Source of the DNA: Cephalopachus bancanus
Taxonomy: Eukaryota > Chordata > Mammalia > Primates > Tarsiidae
Assembly: GCA_027257055.1 (NCBI GenBank)
Contig: JAPVLO010000055.1
Coordinates: 9,633,501 to 9,697,500, forward strand
Direction: 5' to 3'
DNA length: 64,000 nt
A program made the translations under genes and the position numbers. Shown piece after piece: positions 22,330-33,498 of the stretch; position 1 is the first letter of the stretch, and the number at the start of each line of letters is the position of its first letter. Below the pieces are notes generated by a model, which was given only the letters and a program-made list of their open reading frames with translations, made no database searches and had not been told where the DNA came from.

Positions 22330-22452
22330 GGGATCATAAACTGACCTAAACCTTAGTTCCGCTACTGACCTGTGTGCCAGCAGGCAAGCTGTTTGATTTT
22401 ATGTCCTCAGTTTCCCCATCTGTGACATAATGGGACACGCACAGATGACTAT
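22330..22452 (+). mobile_element. MIR fragment, + strand
   Basis: Contains 'cctcagtttccccatctgtg' preceded by a 'ccgctactgacctgtgtgcc' segment. A diverged MIR core. Confidence 0.75.
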
Positions 22453-22673
22453 TGGATCCTATATAGCTCTGGCAGTGAAAGATCTTGAGGTCCCAAGATA
22501 ATGTCTTCAGAGTAACAGAGATAAAATGAAGTCACGTATGGGGGGGCAAGTGAGGTGTATTTTATGACAATGACATGTTGTGAAGGATGCTGGTGTTGGG
22601 TTGTTTAGAAGGATGCCACTGGCATCAAAAAAGACACAGAACCAAGGGAGGGATAGGGTTCAGACAGGAATTT

Positions 22674-22973
22674 CTTTTTCTTTTTTTTTTTTTTTTGAGT
22701 TGGAGTCTCACTCTGTCGCCCAGACTGGAGTGCAGTGGCCGCTCCCGGACCCTGCAGCCTCAGCCTGCTGGGCTCCGGCGATCCTTCCGCCTCAGCCTTC
22801 CAAGTAGCCGGAACTACAGGCGCTCTACCACGCCCGGCTAATTTTTTGATTTATTGTAGAGAGGAGGTCTCACCAATTTGCCCAGGCGGGTCTCGAACCT
22901 GCAGGTTCAGGCAGTCCACTCACCTCAGCCTCCCAAAGTCGCGGGATTACAGGCTGAGCCACCGAGCCCGGCT
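22674..22973 (-). mobile_element. Young Alu, - strand
   Basis: Full-length reverse Alu with CpG-rich body. Perfect target-site duplication CAGACAGGAATTT (22661-22673 and 22974-22986). Left core GCAGG-TTCGAGA-CCCGC, one mismatch from the perfect stem. Frames of 75-101 codons here are Alu-derived. Confidence 0.97.
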
Positions 22974-22986
22974 CAGACAGGAATTT

Positions 22987-24186
22987 ACTATTAAACTTGA
23001 ACCCAATATAGTTGAGGTATATGGCCTTTCAGATCAATAGAAAATAATTCTTTAGTAAATAATGTAAGGTAGGTTATTTAAAAGTGAGGGAGACAGTGGA
23101 GATCTTTAGCTCCTTTCTTATTTCAAAAATTTTCCAACAGGATCACAGATCGAAGAACAAAAATAATAAAACAAAAGAAATGCACTAGAAGAAAATTTGA
23201 GTGACGCTTTATAACCTTTAGGCAGTGAAAGACTTTCTAAACCTGCCTGAATAATAAAAAATAGACCTAAAGGAAAAATTACACATTCAACTTCAACGGC
23301 AGGTTTTATATATGTAAATATGTTTACACAACAGTAAGACAACAAACACTTTAAGACAAATGGCAAAGTAGAAAAAGTGTTTTCAAGGCATATGTTAACA
23401 AAGAGTTGATGTTTACAGCATACAAAGACCTAGGCTTCCACATAAGACAATTCCAGGATCTGTTCACATTGTATTCCCTGTGAAGGTGTGAAAGGTGCAC
23501 CTGGGGTTTTGCAATGTATAAACCTGAAGACTGGAAAAAGATTTCTCTCAATGAAACAATGTGTTTGGAATGTGTTTAGTGAGAGAGTTGAGGCTTCCCT
23601 CTAGGCCAGGCCTAAATGGACTATGTTAGGTGATGGAGTCAATTTACTCTGCGTAAGAAATGAACAGGACTTGGAGGAAGGTTGAAAAGAAGAGAGATGA
23701 AGAGGTTGAGGAGAGGTGACTGAGCAACAGAAAGAAGGCTTGAGCCCAATCACAAGAACCAGTTCGGGACAATTTCCCAATGTTGGCCAAGGTATTTTTA
23801 AGCAGGGGGACACGCATATAAGTTGTTTTGCTCGCCTGTAGTGTGGATTGCTCTTGCTCTGATAGAACCCACATTCCTCCCAAATTTTAGTAGTTCGTTT
23901 CATTCTACCCATGAGTCAGTGGTACTCTGAGAGCTCAAATGTTGAGAGTGGTCTCCACCTACAGAAGTAGTGAAGAAATCCAGGACAGACAGGAATTAAA
24001 GCAAAAGATGGGTAGTGAGGATTTAGGGGAAGCAGGAACCAGGGTAAGAAGTGACTGGAATAAAAGTAAGCATCCCCAGTCTCCAGCCTCAGAATTCCCA
24101 GAGAGAGTGTAAGGAATCAGAAAAAGGGATGAAAATGAATCTAGCTTTTATGTAAACCTTGAAAGACAAAATGACTCTTAGTTTTT
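22987..24186. other. No gene or repeat recognised
   Basis: Unique-looking sequence. Frames of 66-103 codons on the - strand have no recognised domain. Confidence 0.4.
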
Positions 24187-24496
24187 TGTTTTGGGGGAGT
24201 TTATTTTGAGTCAGAGTCTCATTCAGCAGCCCAAGCTGGAGTGCATTGGCACGCTCACAGCCACCACAGCCTCGACCTGCTAGGCTCAGACAATCCTTCC
24301 GCCTCAGCCTTCCAAGTAGCTGCAACCACAGGCACACACCACCATGTCCGGCTAATTTTTTGATTTTTTGATTTATTGTAGAGATGAGGTCTTGCCATGT
24401 TGTTCAGGCTAATCTTGAACCCCTGAGCTCAAGCAAGCCTCTTGCCTCTACCTCCCAAAGTGTTGGGATTACACGCTTGAGCCACCGCACTCAGCC
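24187..24496 (-). mobile_element. Older Alu, - strand
   Basis: Reverse Alu with many transitions. It carries the 'gatttattgtagagatgagg' middle segment but the ancestral left core (AGGGG-TTCAAGA-TTAGC), so it predates the T-arm-like change. The segment 'ttttttgattttttgattt' shows a small tandem duplication in the linker. Flanks 'cttagttttttg' and 'gttagttttcg' are a weak target-site candidate. Confidence 0.92.
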
Positions 24497-24779
24497 GAGT
24501 TAGTTTTCGTATGAAAAGAAAATCTTCAACCACACTAATAAAAAAAAAATTGAATTAAAACAAAGATATTCTTAGCTAATGTTATTGTCAAAATTCAGGT
24601 ATGTTTTGTGAAGAGTTTATATTCATACCAGCAAGAATGCAAAGACCTTATATTCAGCAGAAACTTGAGAAATCCTAGACATTGAAACAACATTAGTTTG
24701 TGGGGATAAACTAACCCTAGACTAGTATTCACTTTAATATTCTGCTTATATTCACTTTAATAAGCTTTTTAAAAAACTT

Positions 24780-25091
24780 CAAGAGACTTCTGCTTTTAAA
24801 AAGATGGAGTAGACATACTTTTCTCATTCTTCCACTAAGTACAACTAAAACTCTGGGTATTATATATAAAATAAGTGTAAGTAGACTCACTCTGACAGGC
24901 AGAGAGAGAATAAGGAAGACCAGTTAGGGACCTTGGGTCCCTGGGCTTTTATTTTGTCTCATATTCTCACCTCAAGCTGAAGAAATTGGCAACACAGAAA
25001 TGCTAACCAGGACAGACAAAAAGTGCACCCAGAGAAGCTTGCTTTCTCTAAGCAAAGGTCCAGGAAACAAGCAGCCTAGAAAGAAAGAAAA
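24780..25091 (+). mobile_element. Old L1/HAL1-like 5' part, + strand
   Basis: Wording 'tttaaaaagatggagtagac…ctccactaagtacaactaaaa' and the following purine-rich stretch resemble the 5' end of an old L1M or half-L1 (HAL1). It is cut by the Alu at 25092 and appears to continue beyond it. Family call is from memory. Confidence 0.5.
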
Positions 25092-25377
25092 TTTTTTTTT
25101 TGAGTCAAAGTCTCACTCTGTCTCCCAGACTGGAGTGCAGTGGCTGCTCCAGGCCACCGCAGCCTCGACCTGCTGGGCTCCGGCGATCCTTCCGCCTCAG
25201 CCTTCCAAGTAGCTGGAACTACAGGTGCGTGCTACCGTGCCTGGCTATTTTTGATTTATTGTGGAGATGAGGTCTCGCCAAGTTGCCCAGGCGAGTCTCA
25301 AACCCGCAGGCTCAGGGAATCCACTCACCTCAGCCTCCCAAAGCGCGGGATTACAAACTGAGCCACCAAGCCCGGCT
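25092..25377 (-). mobile_element. Alu, - strand
   Basis: Reverse full-length Alu. Left core GCGGG-TTTGAGA-CTCGC: the left arm is the derived form and the right arm pairs with one G-T wobble. Approximate target-site repeats: TAGAAAGAAAGAAA upstream (from 25077) against TAGAAAAACAGAAA downstream (from 25378). Confidence 0.95.
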
Positions 25378-27080
25378 TAGAAAAACAGAAACTTTTGGAC
25401 ACTACCTTCTCTGTTCCAGCCAAACACCACAGAAAAATCGTTGCCCCACCCCCACGCTCACCAACAAAGGTCAAGAGTGGAAGCAAGATGTCCAACTTTT
25501 CCCAGCTGTAATCAGGCACCACCCACGATCCCTGGCTGGGGTTGTACTGAGAAAAGTAGGGACTTCTTATCCTTCCTGGTAGTAATGAGCCAGGATCTCC
25601 TACCTCAACTCTCTCAGTGTCAGTAGAGACCCCATGGGAAGCCTGGACATCATCTCCACTCCATAATAACTATATGCCCCTTCTCCTTACCTCAGGGGTG
25701 CTACAGGAGGGTCAGAGATGTTAGTAACGCAGGGGTTAAAATGTCATTCATGTGTGATGTTGGTGGAAACCACATGAAGAGCAGTAACAATGCATTTCCA
25801 TCCAGAGTGCTATCAGTGGCGACTTAGTGGAGAGCCAGAAAGTCCACTCCCACTCACAGGAATGGACAGCACCTCCCCCCACTCATGTGTCACTGGTGGC
25901 TGAGAAGAGATCCTTCAGTTCTGTCTTCACCTGACAGGAGTGAGGTGGTGTCATCCTTCTTCTCTTGGAAGAATATGCTAGAGGAAGCCAGATGAAATAG
26001 AAAATTTAAATAAAACCCAGCATCTCATAGCTCAATATTTGAAAGAAATGACTCATCATACTAAGAAACAGGAAGATTTCAAACTGAGTGAGAAAAAAAG
26101 TCAATAGTTTCCAATACCGAGATGACAGAAAAATTGGAATTAGCTGACAAAGATTTTATAGCAGCCATTACAAAAATAATTTTAAAAAAATAGTTATGAG
26201 CATGTTAGAAACAAATTAGAAAGCCTCAGCAAAGAAATAAAATACATAAAATGGAACCAAATGGGAATACTTGAACTAAAAAATACACTAACCAAAATGT
26301 TAAAAAAAAACTCTGGATTTTCTGAACTGTAAAGTAGAGGGAACACAATCTGAACAAGAAAGCAAATAGACTGAAAAAAAGTGAACATATCCTCAGAGAC
26401 CCGAGGGACTATAACCTAAAGTCTAACATTCCTGTCATCAACATCCCTGAGGTGAGGAAATAGTGTAGGCAGAAAAAGTACTTGAAGAAATAATGGCAGA
26501 AAACTTCTCAAATTTGGTAAAAAGGAAAAACCTATGTATCCAATAAACTGTGTAAATTTCAAATAAAATACATGTAAAAAAAGGACACTCTATGGTCTAA
26601 CTTCTAACTTCTGAAAACTACAGTCAAAGATCGTGAAAATAGCAAGATATAAAGTATACCTTATCTCCAGGAGGAAAACAATTTGAATGATGAAAATTTC
26701 TCTTTTTTTAAAAAAAGTCAAAAGAGGGTGACACAACATTTTTTAAGTTCTGGGGGAAAAAATTGTAAACACAGAGTTCTATATCCAACAAAAGCACTAA
26801 TAAGAAAGGAGGGGAAAATCAATATATTCTAGATTTTTTAAAATGCAAAGAATTCATCAGAAAACCTATCTGTTAAAAAGTGGCTGGAGGACGTTCTCAA
26901 GATGAAAAGCAAATGATGAAAGAATAAATCCTGGAACATCTGGAGGGAAGAACACAAAATGAGTAGAAATATGGGTGAATACATTTTGCTTCTCCTTTTG
27001 AGTTTGCTCATTCATGTTTGATAATTGAAGTAAAAAACATACAGCAATATTTGATGTCATTCTAGATTTATATAGAGGAA
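25378..27080 (+). mobile_element. Old L1/HAL1-like 5' region and ORF1 remnant, + strand
   Basis: After 25980 the sequence follows an old L1M ORF1 region: 'agctgacaaagattttatag', 'aaatgggaatacttgaacta', 'gaagaaataatggcagaaaa', then a 3' part with 'tatatccaacaaaagcacta'. All frames are broken; no ORF1 protein could be read. The stretch 25378-25980 is probably the associated 5' UTR. Confidence 0.6.
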
Positions 27081-27264
27081 ATATTAAAAGTGATTATATT
27101 GTTATAGAGAATGATAAGGAGATATAAAGGGAGGTAAAATTTCTTCACTTTACTGAAACTGGTAAAATACAGATACTAGATATAGACATCATGGTTATAG
27201 TATATGTTAGTTTTCACCCATGGTTCCTGGCTCAAACTCCCATAGCCCTTGTTACAATCATTTG

Positions 27265-27484
27265 TTACAATGTTGGCTGTGGGTGTGTTAGGCCTCAGGG
27301 ACAGCTCCTAGGAAACAGAATCTCTCCAACCTTCTTCAGCCCTTTTTCACTTGCTACAAAACAGGACTTTAGTCTCCACCCCTCTTCCAATTTTGTGTTT
27401 TAAGACCCTACCCAGATAGGGTCTTGCCCTACATCTTGAGGTAAGGAATGCTGATGTCATGAAGCTTCCATAAAAGCCAAAGAG
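27265..27484 (+). repeat. Unclassified repeat with poly(A) signal, first part
   Basis: Begins near 'gtgttaggcctcagggacag' and continues to the Alu at 27485. It includes 'gctgatgtcatgaagcttcc'. It belongs with 27781-28300, and together they look like one LTR-like or other medium-reiterated repeat that I recognise but cannot name. Confidence 0.5.
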
Positions 27485-27780
27485 AGCCAGTCACAGTGGC
27501 TCAAGCCCGTAATCCCAGCACTTTGGAAGGTCAAGGGGAGAGGATTGCCTGAGTCCGCGGGTTCAAGACCAGCCTGGGCAACATGGTGAGGCCTCATCTC
27601 TACAGTAAATCAAAAAATTAGCCAAGTTTGGTAACGCATGCCTGTAGTTCCTGCTACTTGCAAGGCTGAGGTGGAAGGATTGCCTGAGCCCAGCAGATCA
27701 ACGCTGGGGTGGTTGTGAGAGTGCCACTGCACTCCAGCCTGGGTGATGGCATGTGACTCTAACTCAAAAAATAAAAATAA
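27485..27780 (+). mobile_element. Alu, intermediate form, + strand
   Basis: Full-length Alu inside the unclassified repeat. The left core is GCGGG-TTCAAGA-CCAGC: left arm derived, right arm ancestral, an intermediate in the series leading to the T-arm-like stem. Target-site repeats around 27472-27484 (AAAAGCCAAAGAG) and 27781-27793 (AAAAACCAAAGAG). Confidence 0.93.
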
Positions 27781-28300
27781 AAAAACCAAAGAGGGCTGAA
27801 TTCAGGATCTTCCAGGTAGCTGAACACTGGAAAATTTCTGGAGGGTAGTTCACCCTGGGAGGACACGGAAGCTCCATGTCCCTTCCCCCATACCTCGCTC
27901 TGCACATCTCTTCGTCGGTATCTTTTGCAATATCCTTTATAATAAACTGAGAAACGTAAGTAAGTGTTTCCCTGAGTTCTGAGAGTCGTTGCGGAAAATT
28001 AATTGAACTCAAAGAGTAGGCCATGGGAACCCCAACTTGAAACCAGTCAGTCAGGAATTCTGGAAGCCTGGACTTATGACTAGTGTCTGGAGGTCAGGCA
28101 GGCTTGGAGGCTGAGCCTTTACCCCAGGGGATCTAGACACTATCTCCAGGTAGATGGTGTTGGAATTGAATTAGAGGACACCTAGCTGATGTCTACTGCT
28201 TGGAGTGTGGGGGGAAAACTTCCACATTTAGTCACAGAGGTCTTATTCTGTGTTGATGATTGTTGTGCTTGAGATTAGAAAGTATGAGATTAGAAAGAAA
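27781..28300 (+). repeat. Unclassified repeat with poly(A) signal, second part
   Basis: Continues the repeat after the Alu: 'tttctggagggtagttcacc', 'gcaatatcctttataataaa' (poly(A)-signal-like), 'gtttccctgagttctgagag', 'actatctccaggtagatggt', 'gaggacacctagctgatgtc'. A common primate interspersed repeat by memory; LTR-like structure is suggested but not shown. A 39-bp piece of it is found again at 29095-29133 inside a damaged Alu. Confidence 0.55.
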
Positions 28301-28309
28301 ACAGAGTTT

Positions 28310-29056
28310 GGAGTTTTCTCAAAGAGGAAGCATGTATTTAGATGATTGATAAAACAAGCAGACAGAATATCAGCAAGGATGTAGATAAGCTCAACAAAGC
28401 CACAAACTAACAATATCTAATTGACATTTTAAAAACACTCCTCCCTTGTTCCCCAGTAAAACATCAGCACAAACATTCGTTTTATCTATTCACAGAATAT
28501 ATATCAAGATAAACTGTATCTTGGACTGTAAAAGAAAACAAAACAAACAAACCTCACCAACCTTTAAAAAGTGAATACACACATAGTAAATTCTTCACCT
28601 ACAATAGAAACAAAGCAGAAAGTAGGAAAAAAAGATAAGAGGAAAATCTCAACACACTTAGAAATCAAACAACATATTTCTACATAGTCCATGGGTCAAA
28701 GAGGAAGTCTTTAAAGAAATAACAAAATATGTATTGGATTGAATGAAAACAGTGCTGAGAGGGGAGTTTAAGTCACTCTTTGTTTCAGGAAATAAAAATT
28801 TCTTAAGTCAATAATATAAACTCCCACCTCAACACAGATAGGGAAAAGCAAAATATACCCAAAGCAAATGAACAAACAAAAAATACTAAAGATGTTTAGT
28901 ATTTTACTGAACTCAATAAAATTAAAAATTGAAATGAGATAGAGGAAACCAATAAAACAAAAAAGCTAGTTCTTTGAAAAGATTGATAAAATTGACAAGT
29001 CTCTAACAAGGCTGACAAAAAAAAAGAGAAGTCATAAATTACCAATATCAGAAATA
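28310..29056 (+). mobile_element. Old L1M ORF2 fragment, + strand (part 1)
   Basis: Follows L1M ORF2 in order: 'tatcaagataaactgtatct', 'cttagaaatcaaacaacata', 'catgggtcaaagaggaagtc', 'gaaaacagtgctgagagggg', and 'agctagttctttgaaaagat', 'attaccaatatcagaaata'. This is the region between the endonuclease and reverse transcriptase domains. Frames are destroyed. The Alu at 29057 interrupts it; it resumes at 29343. Confidence 0.75.
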
Positions 29057-29342
29057 ATAGGCCAGTGTAATCCCAGCACTTTGGCCTCCCAAAGTTTCTG
29101 GAGTGTGGTTCACCCAGGGAGGACACGGAAGCTGTGGTGAGAGAATTGTTTGAGCCCAGGAGTTTGAGACCAGCATGGGCAACACAGTAAGACCTTATGT
29201 CTACAAAAAATTAAAAAATTAACAGGCAGTGGTGGCTCACACATGGGTGGGAGAATCACCTGAGCCCAGGAGGTTTAGTTGTCAGTAAGCCATGACTGTG
29301 GCACTATACTCCATCCTGGGTGACAGAATGAGACCCCCCAAC
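29057..29342 (+). mobile_element. Rearranged Alu with foreign insert, + strand
   Basis: Alu with a scrambled left arm. After 'cccagcactttgg' the sequence switches to 'cctcccaaag', the antisense of the same Alu region. Then come 39 bases of the repeat found at 27835-27873, then normal sense Alu from 'gagagaattgtttgagccca' onward. Flanks GAAATAATAG and GAAACAATAG look like a target-site duplication. Confidence 0.85.
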
Positions 29343-29848
29343 CCCCCCCCGAAAGAAACAATAGAAGGACTGTTGCTATAGACCCCACAGACATTAGAAA
29401 GATGTATGTAAATACTAACAACCCATTATACATAAGTTTGACAATTTAGATAAAATGAACCAATTTCCCAAAAAGCACACATGACCACAACTGACCAAAA
29501 ATTGAGATATGAAATTTGGATAGCACCATAGCTAATAAGGAAATCAAATGGGCAATTTACAATATCCCAAAGATGATAGAACGGGAATAATCTACATATG
29601 AATGTCTACTGTATTAATGTCAACAGTCTGCTTGTGGTTTTGTACTGTGGTTTTGCCACATGTTACCTTGGGGAGAAACTATGTAAAGAACATACAAAAT
29701 CCCTCTACTCTATTTCTTATGACTGCATATAAAGGTACAATTATCTCAAAATTTTAAAAAGTTTAAATAAGAAATGAAATAGAAATAAAAGTTAAGGAAC
29801 ATTTTGAAATACACTTAAAAGAAAGATTAAAAAATAAAATAGAAGACT
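29343..29848 (+). mobile_element. Old L1M ORF2 fragment, + strand (part 2)
   Basis: Resumes the L1M ORF2 after the Alu: 'gaccccacagacattagaaa', 'cataagtttgacaatttaga', 'taaaatgaaccaatttccc'. It ends at the insertion point of the younger L1. Confidence 0.7.
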
Positions 29849-31256
29849 TCAAACTTTACTATAAAGCTACAATCATCAAAACAGCTTGGTGTTGGTACAG
29901 GAACAGGCATATTGATCAATGGAATAGAATTGAGATTCCAGAAGCAAAACCTCAATTTCTCAACCAACTCATCTTCGACAAAGCCTCCACCACCTACCAC
30001 TGGAAGAGGAGAACCTATTCAGTAAATGGTGCTAGGAAAACTGGCTGACCACATGCAGAAGATTGAAACAGGACCCCTATCTATCCCCATGCACAAAGGT
30101 TAACTCCAAATGGATCAGAGACCTAAATGTAAAACCTCAAACCATAAGAACCTTAGAAAATGAAGGACATACCCTCATGGAAATCGTAACTGGCATCCAA
30201 TTCCTGAACAAAACCCGAAACCCACAGGTCATAGGAGAGAAGATAGACAAGTGGAACCTTATTAAATTGGCAAGCTTCTGCAAAGCCAAAGAAACCATCA
30301 AGAGAGCAGGGAGACAGCCTACAGACTGGCAAAAAGTATTTGCCAACACCAGGTCTGACAAAGGCTTAACATCTTGGATCTATAAAACTCAAACATGCTG
30401 AAAAGAAAAAACAAACAACCCCATTATAAAATGGGCAAAAGATATGAACAGACACTTCACAAAGGAAGACATCTGAGCAACCAACAGACACATGAAGAAA
30501 TGTTCATCAGGGAGATGCAAATCAAAACCACACTGAGATACCACCTAACTCCAGTCAGAATGGCAATTATCAACAACTCAAAAAATAACAGCTGTTGGAG
30601 AGGGTGTGGCGAAAAGGGAACACTTCTGCACTGTTGGTGGGAGTGTAAACTAGTGCAACCTCTGTGGAAAGCAGTGTGGCGATTCCTAAAAGCTCTAAAT
30701 ATCAGCCTCCCATATGACCCCACAATCCCTCTACTGGGAAAATATCCTGAAGAACTCAAATCACTCTATAAAAAAGATACCTGCACACATATGTTTATCG
30801 TAGCATTGTTCACAATAGCAAGAACCTGGAAGCAACCATGCTGCCCATCAAAAGAGGACTGGATTTTAAAAATGTGGTACATATACACGATGGAATACTA
30901 CGCAGCCATAAAAAAGAACAAAATCATGAATTTCGCAGCAACCTGGATGGAACTAGAGTCAATAATACTGAGTGACCTCTCACAGAAACAAAGATCCGAG
31001 TATCACATGTTCTCACTCATATAATGGACCTTGAACATCCAATGTAATACTATAAGAAAATGACTGACAGTAGTGGGAAACTATGGGGCGGGGAGGGAGA
31101 TGGGATTAACGGTAGCAAATATCTGTCTGGGGACGGGGAAGCACCTCTTATCAACAGGGTGCCTGAATGAAACGTATTTGTATACCTACCCCTTAACTGT
31201 ACCCCACAATATCATAATAAAAAATATTGATAAAAAATTTAAAAATTTAAAAAATC
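29849..31256 (+). mobile_element. Younger 5'-truncated L1, + strand
   Basis: A 1.4-kb L1 carrying the ORF2 3' end, a 3' UTR and an A-rich tail. Target-site duplication TAAAATAGAAGACT (29835-29848) against TAAAATAGAAAACT (31257-31270), one mismatch. The 5' truncation falls in the region coding 'ACTATAAAGCTACAATCATC'. The 3' UTR (from about 31025: 'gggcggggagggagatggga', 'cttatcaacagggtgcctga') does not follow the human L1PA 3' UTR, so it belongs to a different primate L1 lineage. Confidence 0.93.
30063..31024 (+). pseudogene. L1 ORF2p C-terminal remnant
   Basis: Coding remnant of the L1 ORF2 protein, which supplies endonuclease and reverse transcriptase for target-primed retrotransposition. 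Only the part after the reverse transcriptase domain survives. A first open stretch (30063-30401) runs from 'KQDPYLSP' to a stop after 'IYKTQTC'. A second (30395-31024) is in another frame: its first third is out of frame with the real protein, so there is a second shift near 30480-30510 where an in-frame stop also occurs (…aaagga agacatc tga). The later part is well kept: the cysteine/histidine motif C-x3-C-x7-H-x4-C (CWRGC…LLHCWWEC), then '[12 protein letters not shown]', 'MEYYAAIK' and '[10 protein letters not shown]'. Dead by truncation and frameshifts. Confidence 0.92.
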
Positions 31257-31399
31257 TAAAATAGAAAACTGACTTGTTTTATACTTGTTTCTCTGGTATA
31301 TACTGCACTTTTATAAAAGTATACAAAGAAATCTGCATGAGTTTACAATGGCAGGCCATTAAACAAAATATGACATATGGTTCAAGTAAAACAAAGAAA

Positions 31400-31710
31400 T
31401 AGCAAGGCTCAAAATGACACCAATTGATACCAACTATCTTAAACACACACAAATACAGTGGACAAACAACGTGACATTCATAATATCCAGCATACAGTAA
31501 AAATTTACAAGGTATGCAAAAAAAACCTTAAGTTTTTCCATAACCGAAAGAAAAAGGAATATACACAGACATGACAGATAGAGAACTAGCTAAGATGTTA
31601 AAAAGCTAATATGACTTTATGCCGTATGTTCAAGAAGAAAGCGTGATCACTATGAGGAGGAGGGAAGTGAGGGATATATTTTTTAAAATCCATATGAAAA
31701 TTAGAGAAAT
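31400..31710 (+). mobile_element. Old L1M, ORF1 region, + strand (part 1)
   Basis: Wording 'gacagatagagaactagcta' then 'tgccgtatgttcaagaagaa' follows the ORF1 region of old L1M elements. This begins a long, much-interrupted L1M that runs to about 35650 with three Alus and a MaLR LTR inserted. Confidence 0.65.
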
Positions 31711-32009
31711 AGCCGGGCTCGGTGGCTCAGCCTGTAAACCCGCGCCTTTGGGAGGCTGAGGTGAGTGGATTGCCTGAACCCGCGGGTTCGAGACCCGCCT
31801 GGGCAGCGAGACCTCATCTCTACAATAAATCAAAAAATCAGCTGGGCATGGTAGCGCATGCCTGTAATTCCGGCCACTTGGAAGGCTGAGGCAGAAGGAT
31901 CGCCGGAGTCCAGCAGGTTGAGGCTGCAGTGGCCGGGAGCGGCCACTGCACTCCAGTCTGGGTGACAGAGTGAGATTCCAACTCAAAAAAAAAAAAAAAG
32001 AAAAGAAAA
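31711..32009 (+). mobile_element. Young Alu subfamily copy, + strand
   Basis: Very close to the copy at 13530 by eye, including the missing ACTTGG after the left B box. Perfect 15-bp target-site duplication GAAAATTAGAGAAAT (31696-31710 and 32010-32024). The left core is the perfect GCGGG-TTCGAGA-CCCGC hairpin. The right arm has an 11-bp perfect stem, TGCAGTGGCCG with CGGCCACTGCA, closed by GGAG. The 118-codon - strand frame is Alu sequence. Confidence 0.98.
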
Positions 32010-33210
32010 GAAAATTAGAGAAATAAAAAACAATTTAATTGGGCTGTAAATATACTTGATTAAGAGGAGATTAGAGACTGCATTTTAAAAAAGCATTAAA
32101 AAAAAAAAAAGAACAGAGGGGGGGAAAAAAAGAATGAAGAACAGATCATCAGTGACCTGTGGGACAATATCAAAAGCCATGAACAGAAAGGAAAAGGAAG
32201 TTACTTACAGTAATATAGAGAATGTTGTTTTTTGTTTTTGTTTTTTTTACCAAATTTGATGAAAAATAGAAATCTGAAGATTCTAAAGCCTAACGAGTCC
32301 ATGCAAAAGAAGCATAAAATAAAGCATGCAAAGTGACAAATTTCTGGAAACCAGTAATAAAAGAAAATCTTAAACACAGCCAGATTTAAAAAATATGATA
32401 AGTAAAGAAGAAAATGATATCAAATGTACCACACATTTCACCAGAGGCTATGCAAGCTAAAAGACAATGGAGATTTTTAAAATACTGAAAAAGCTGTCAA
32501 CCTAGAATTTGTTTCCAGTAAAAATATTTCAAAAATGAACATAAAATGAAAATATTTTTTGTGAAATCTGAGATAATTCCGTACCATAGTTCTGCTCTGT
32601 AATAATTTTTTTAAAGGTGTTTCTTCAAAAAGAAGGAAAATGATACAAAATGAAAATATGGATATACAAAATGGAATGAATACTATTTATAATGACAAAT
32701 GTGGATACATATAAAAATACATTTAACCACTTTTGATATATGGAAAAGGTAATTGGCTGTTTAAAGCAATAATAATAATAATAAAATGTATTGTTGTAAG
32801 GTATCTTGTATATATAGACATAAAAGTTATGAAAATAATTTCACAAAATAAGAAAGGGGTTATTAATAGTATATTGTAGTAAGGTTCTTACTCTAAAAGC
32901 AAAGTGGCAAATTATTATTTGAATATGGACCGTGGTAAATTAAAGTAGTGTAACGTTAACCCAAGAGCAACCACTAAAACAAAACAAAAAAATAACAAAG
33001 AGGAACAACTATTAATTCAATAGTAGAGGTAAATGGAATCATAATAAAGTTCAATTAATTCATAAAAGGCAGAAATCAAGCAAAAGAGTAGTAATGAATA
33101 GAAGGGAAAATAATCAACACAAGGATAAACATTAGTTCAGTAAGTGTAGATTTTTAAAACTCCCCAATTAAAGGCAGAGATTGTTAGATGGGATTAAAAG
33201 AAAAAACAAC
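32010..33210 (+). mobile_element. Old L1M, ORF1 3' part and ORF1-ORF2 spacer (part 2)
   Basis: Continues the same L1M: 'cagtgacctgtgggacaata', 'ttctggaaaccagtaataaa', 'ggctatgcaagctaaaagac', 'aaggaaaatgatacaaaatg', 'cccaattaaaggcagagatt'. All frames are broken and AT-rich. An (AAT)n stretch lies at about 32768-32783. Confidence 0.65.
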
Positions 33211-33498
33211 TGTAATCCCAGCACTTTGGGAAGCCAAGGCTAGCGGATTGCCTGAGCCTGTGGTTTAAGACCCACCTGGGCAACTTGGTGAGACCTCGTC
33301 TCTACAATAAATCAAAAATTAGCCGGGCGTGGTAGCGTATGCCTGTAGTTCTGGCTACTTGGAAGGCTGAGATGGAAGGATCGCCAGAGACAAGCAGGTT
33401 GAGGCAGTGGTGGCCGGGAGCGTGCCACTGCACTCCAGTCTGGGTGACAGAGTGAGACTCCAACTCAAAAAAAAAAACAAAAAGAAAAGAAAAGAAAA
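33211..33498 (+). mobile_element. Alu lacking its 5' end, + strand
   Basis: Begins at 'tgtaatcccagcactttggg', so about the first 22-25 bases, including the start of the A box, are absent. The rest is lineage-type, with 'ctctacaataaatcaaaaat'. Tail is A-rich with AAAAG units. Flanks are A-rich and do not define a clear target site. Confidence 0.93.

Noticed and set aside
30395..31024. 209-codon open frame, the longest in the window
   Set aside because: It is the C-terminal end of L1 ORF2p with frameshifts, not a host gene.
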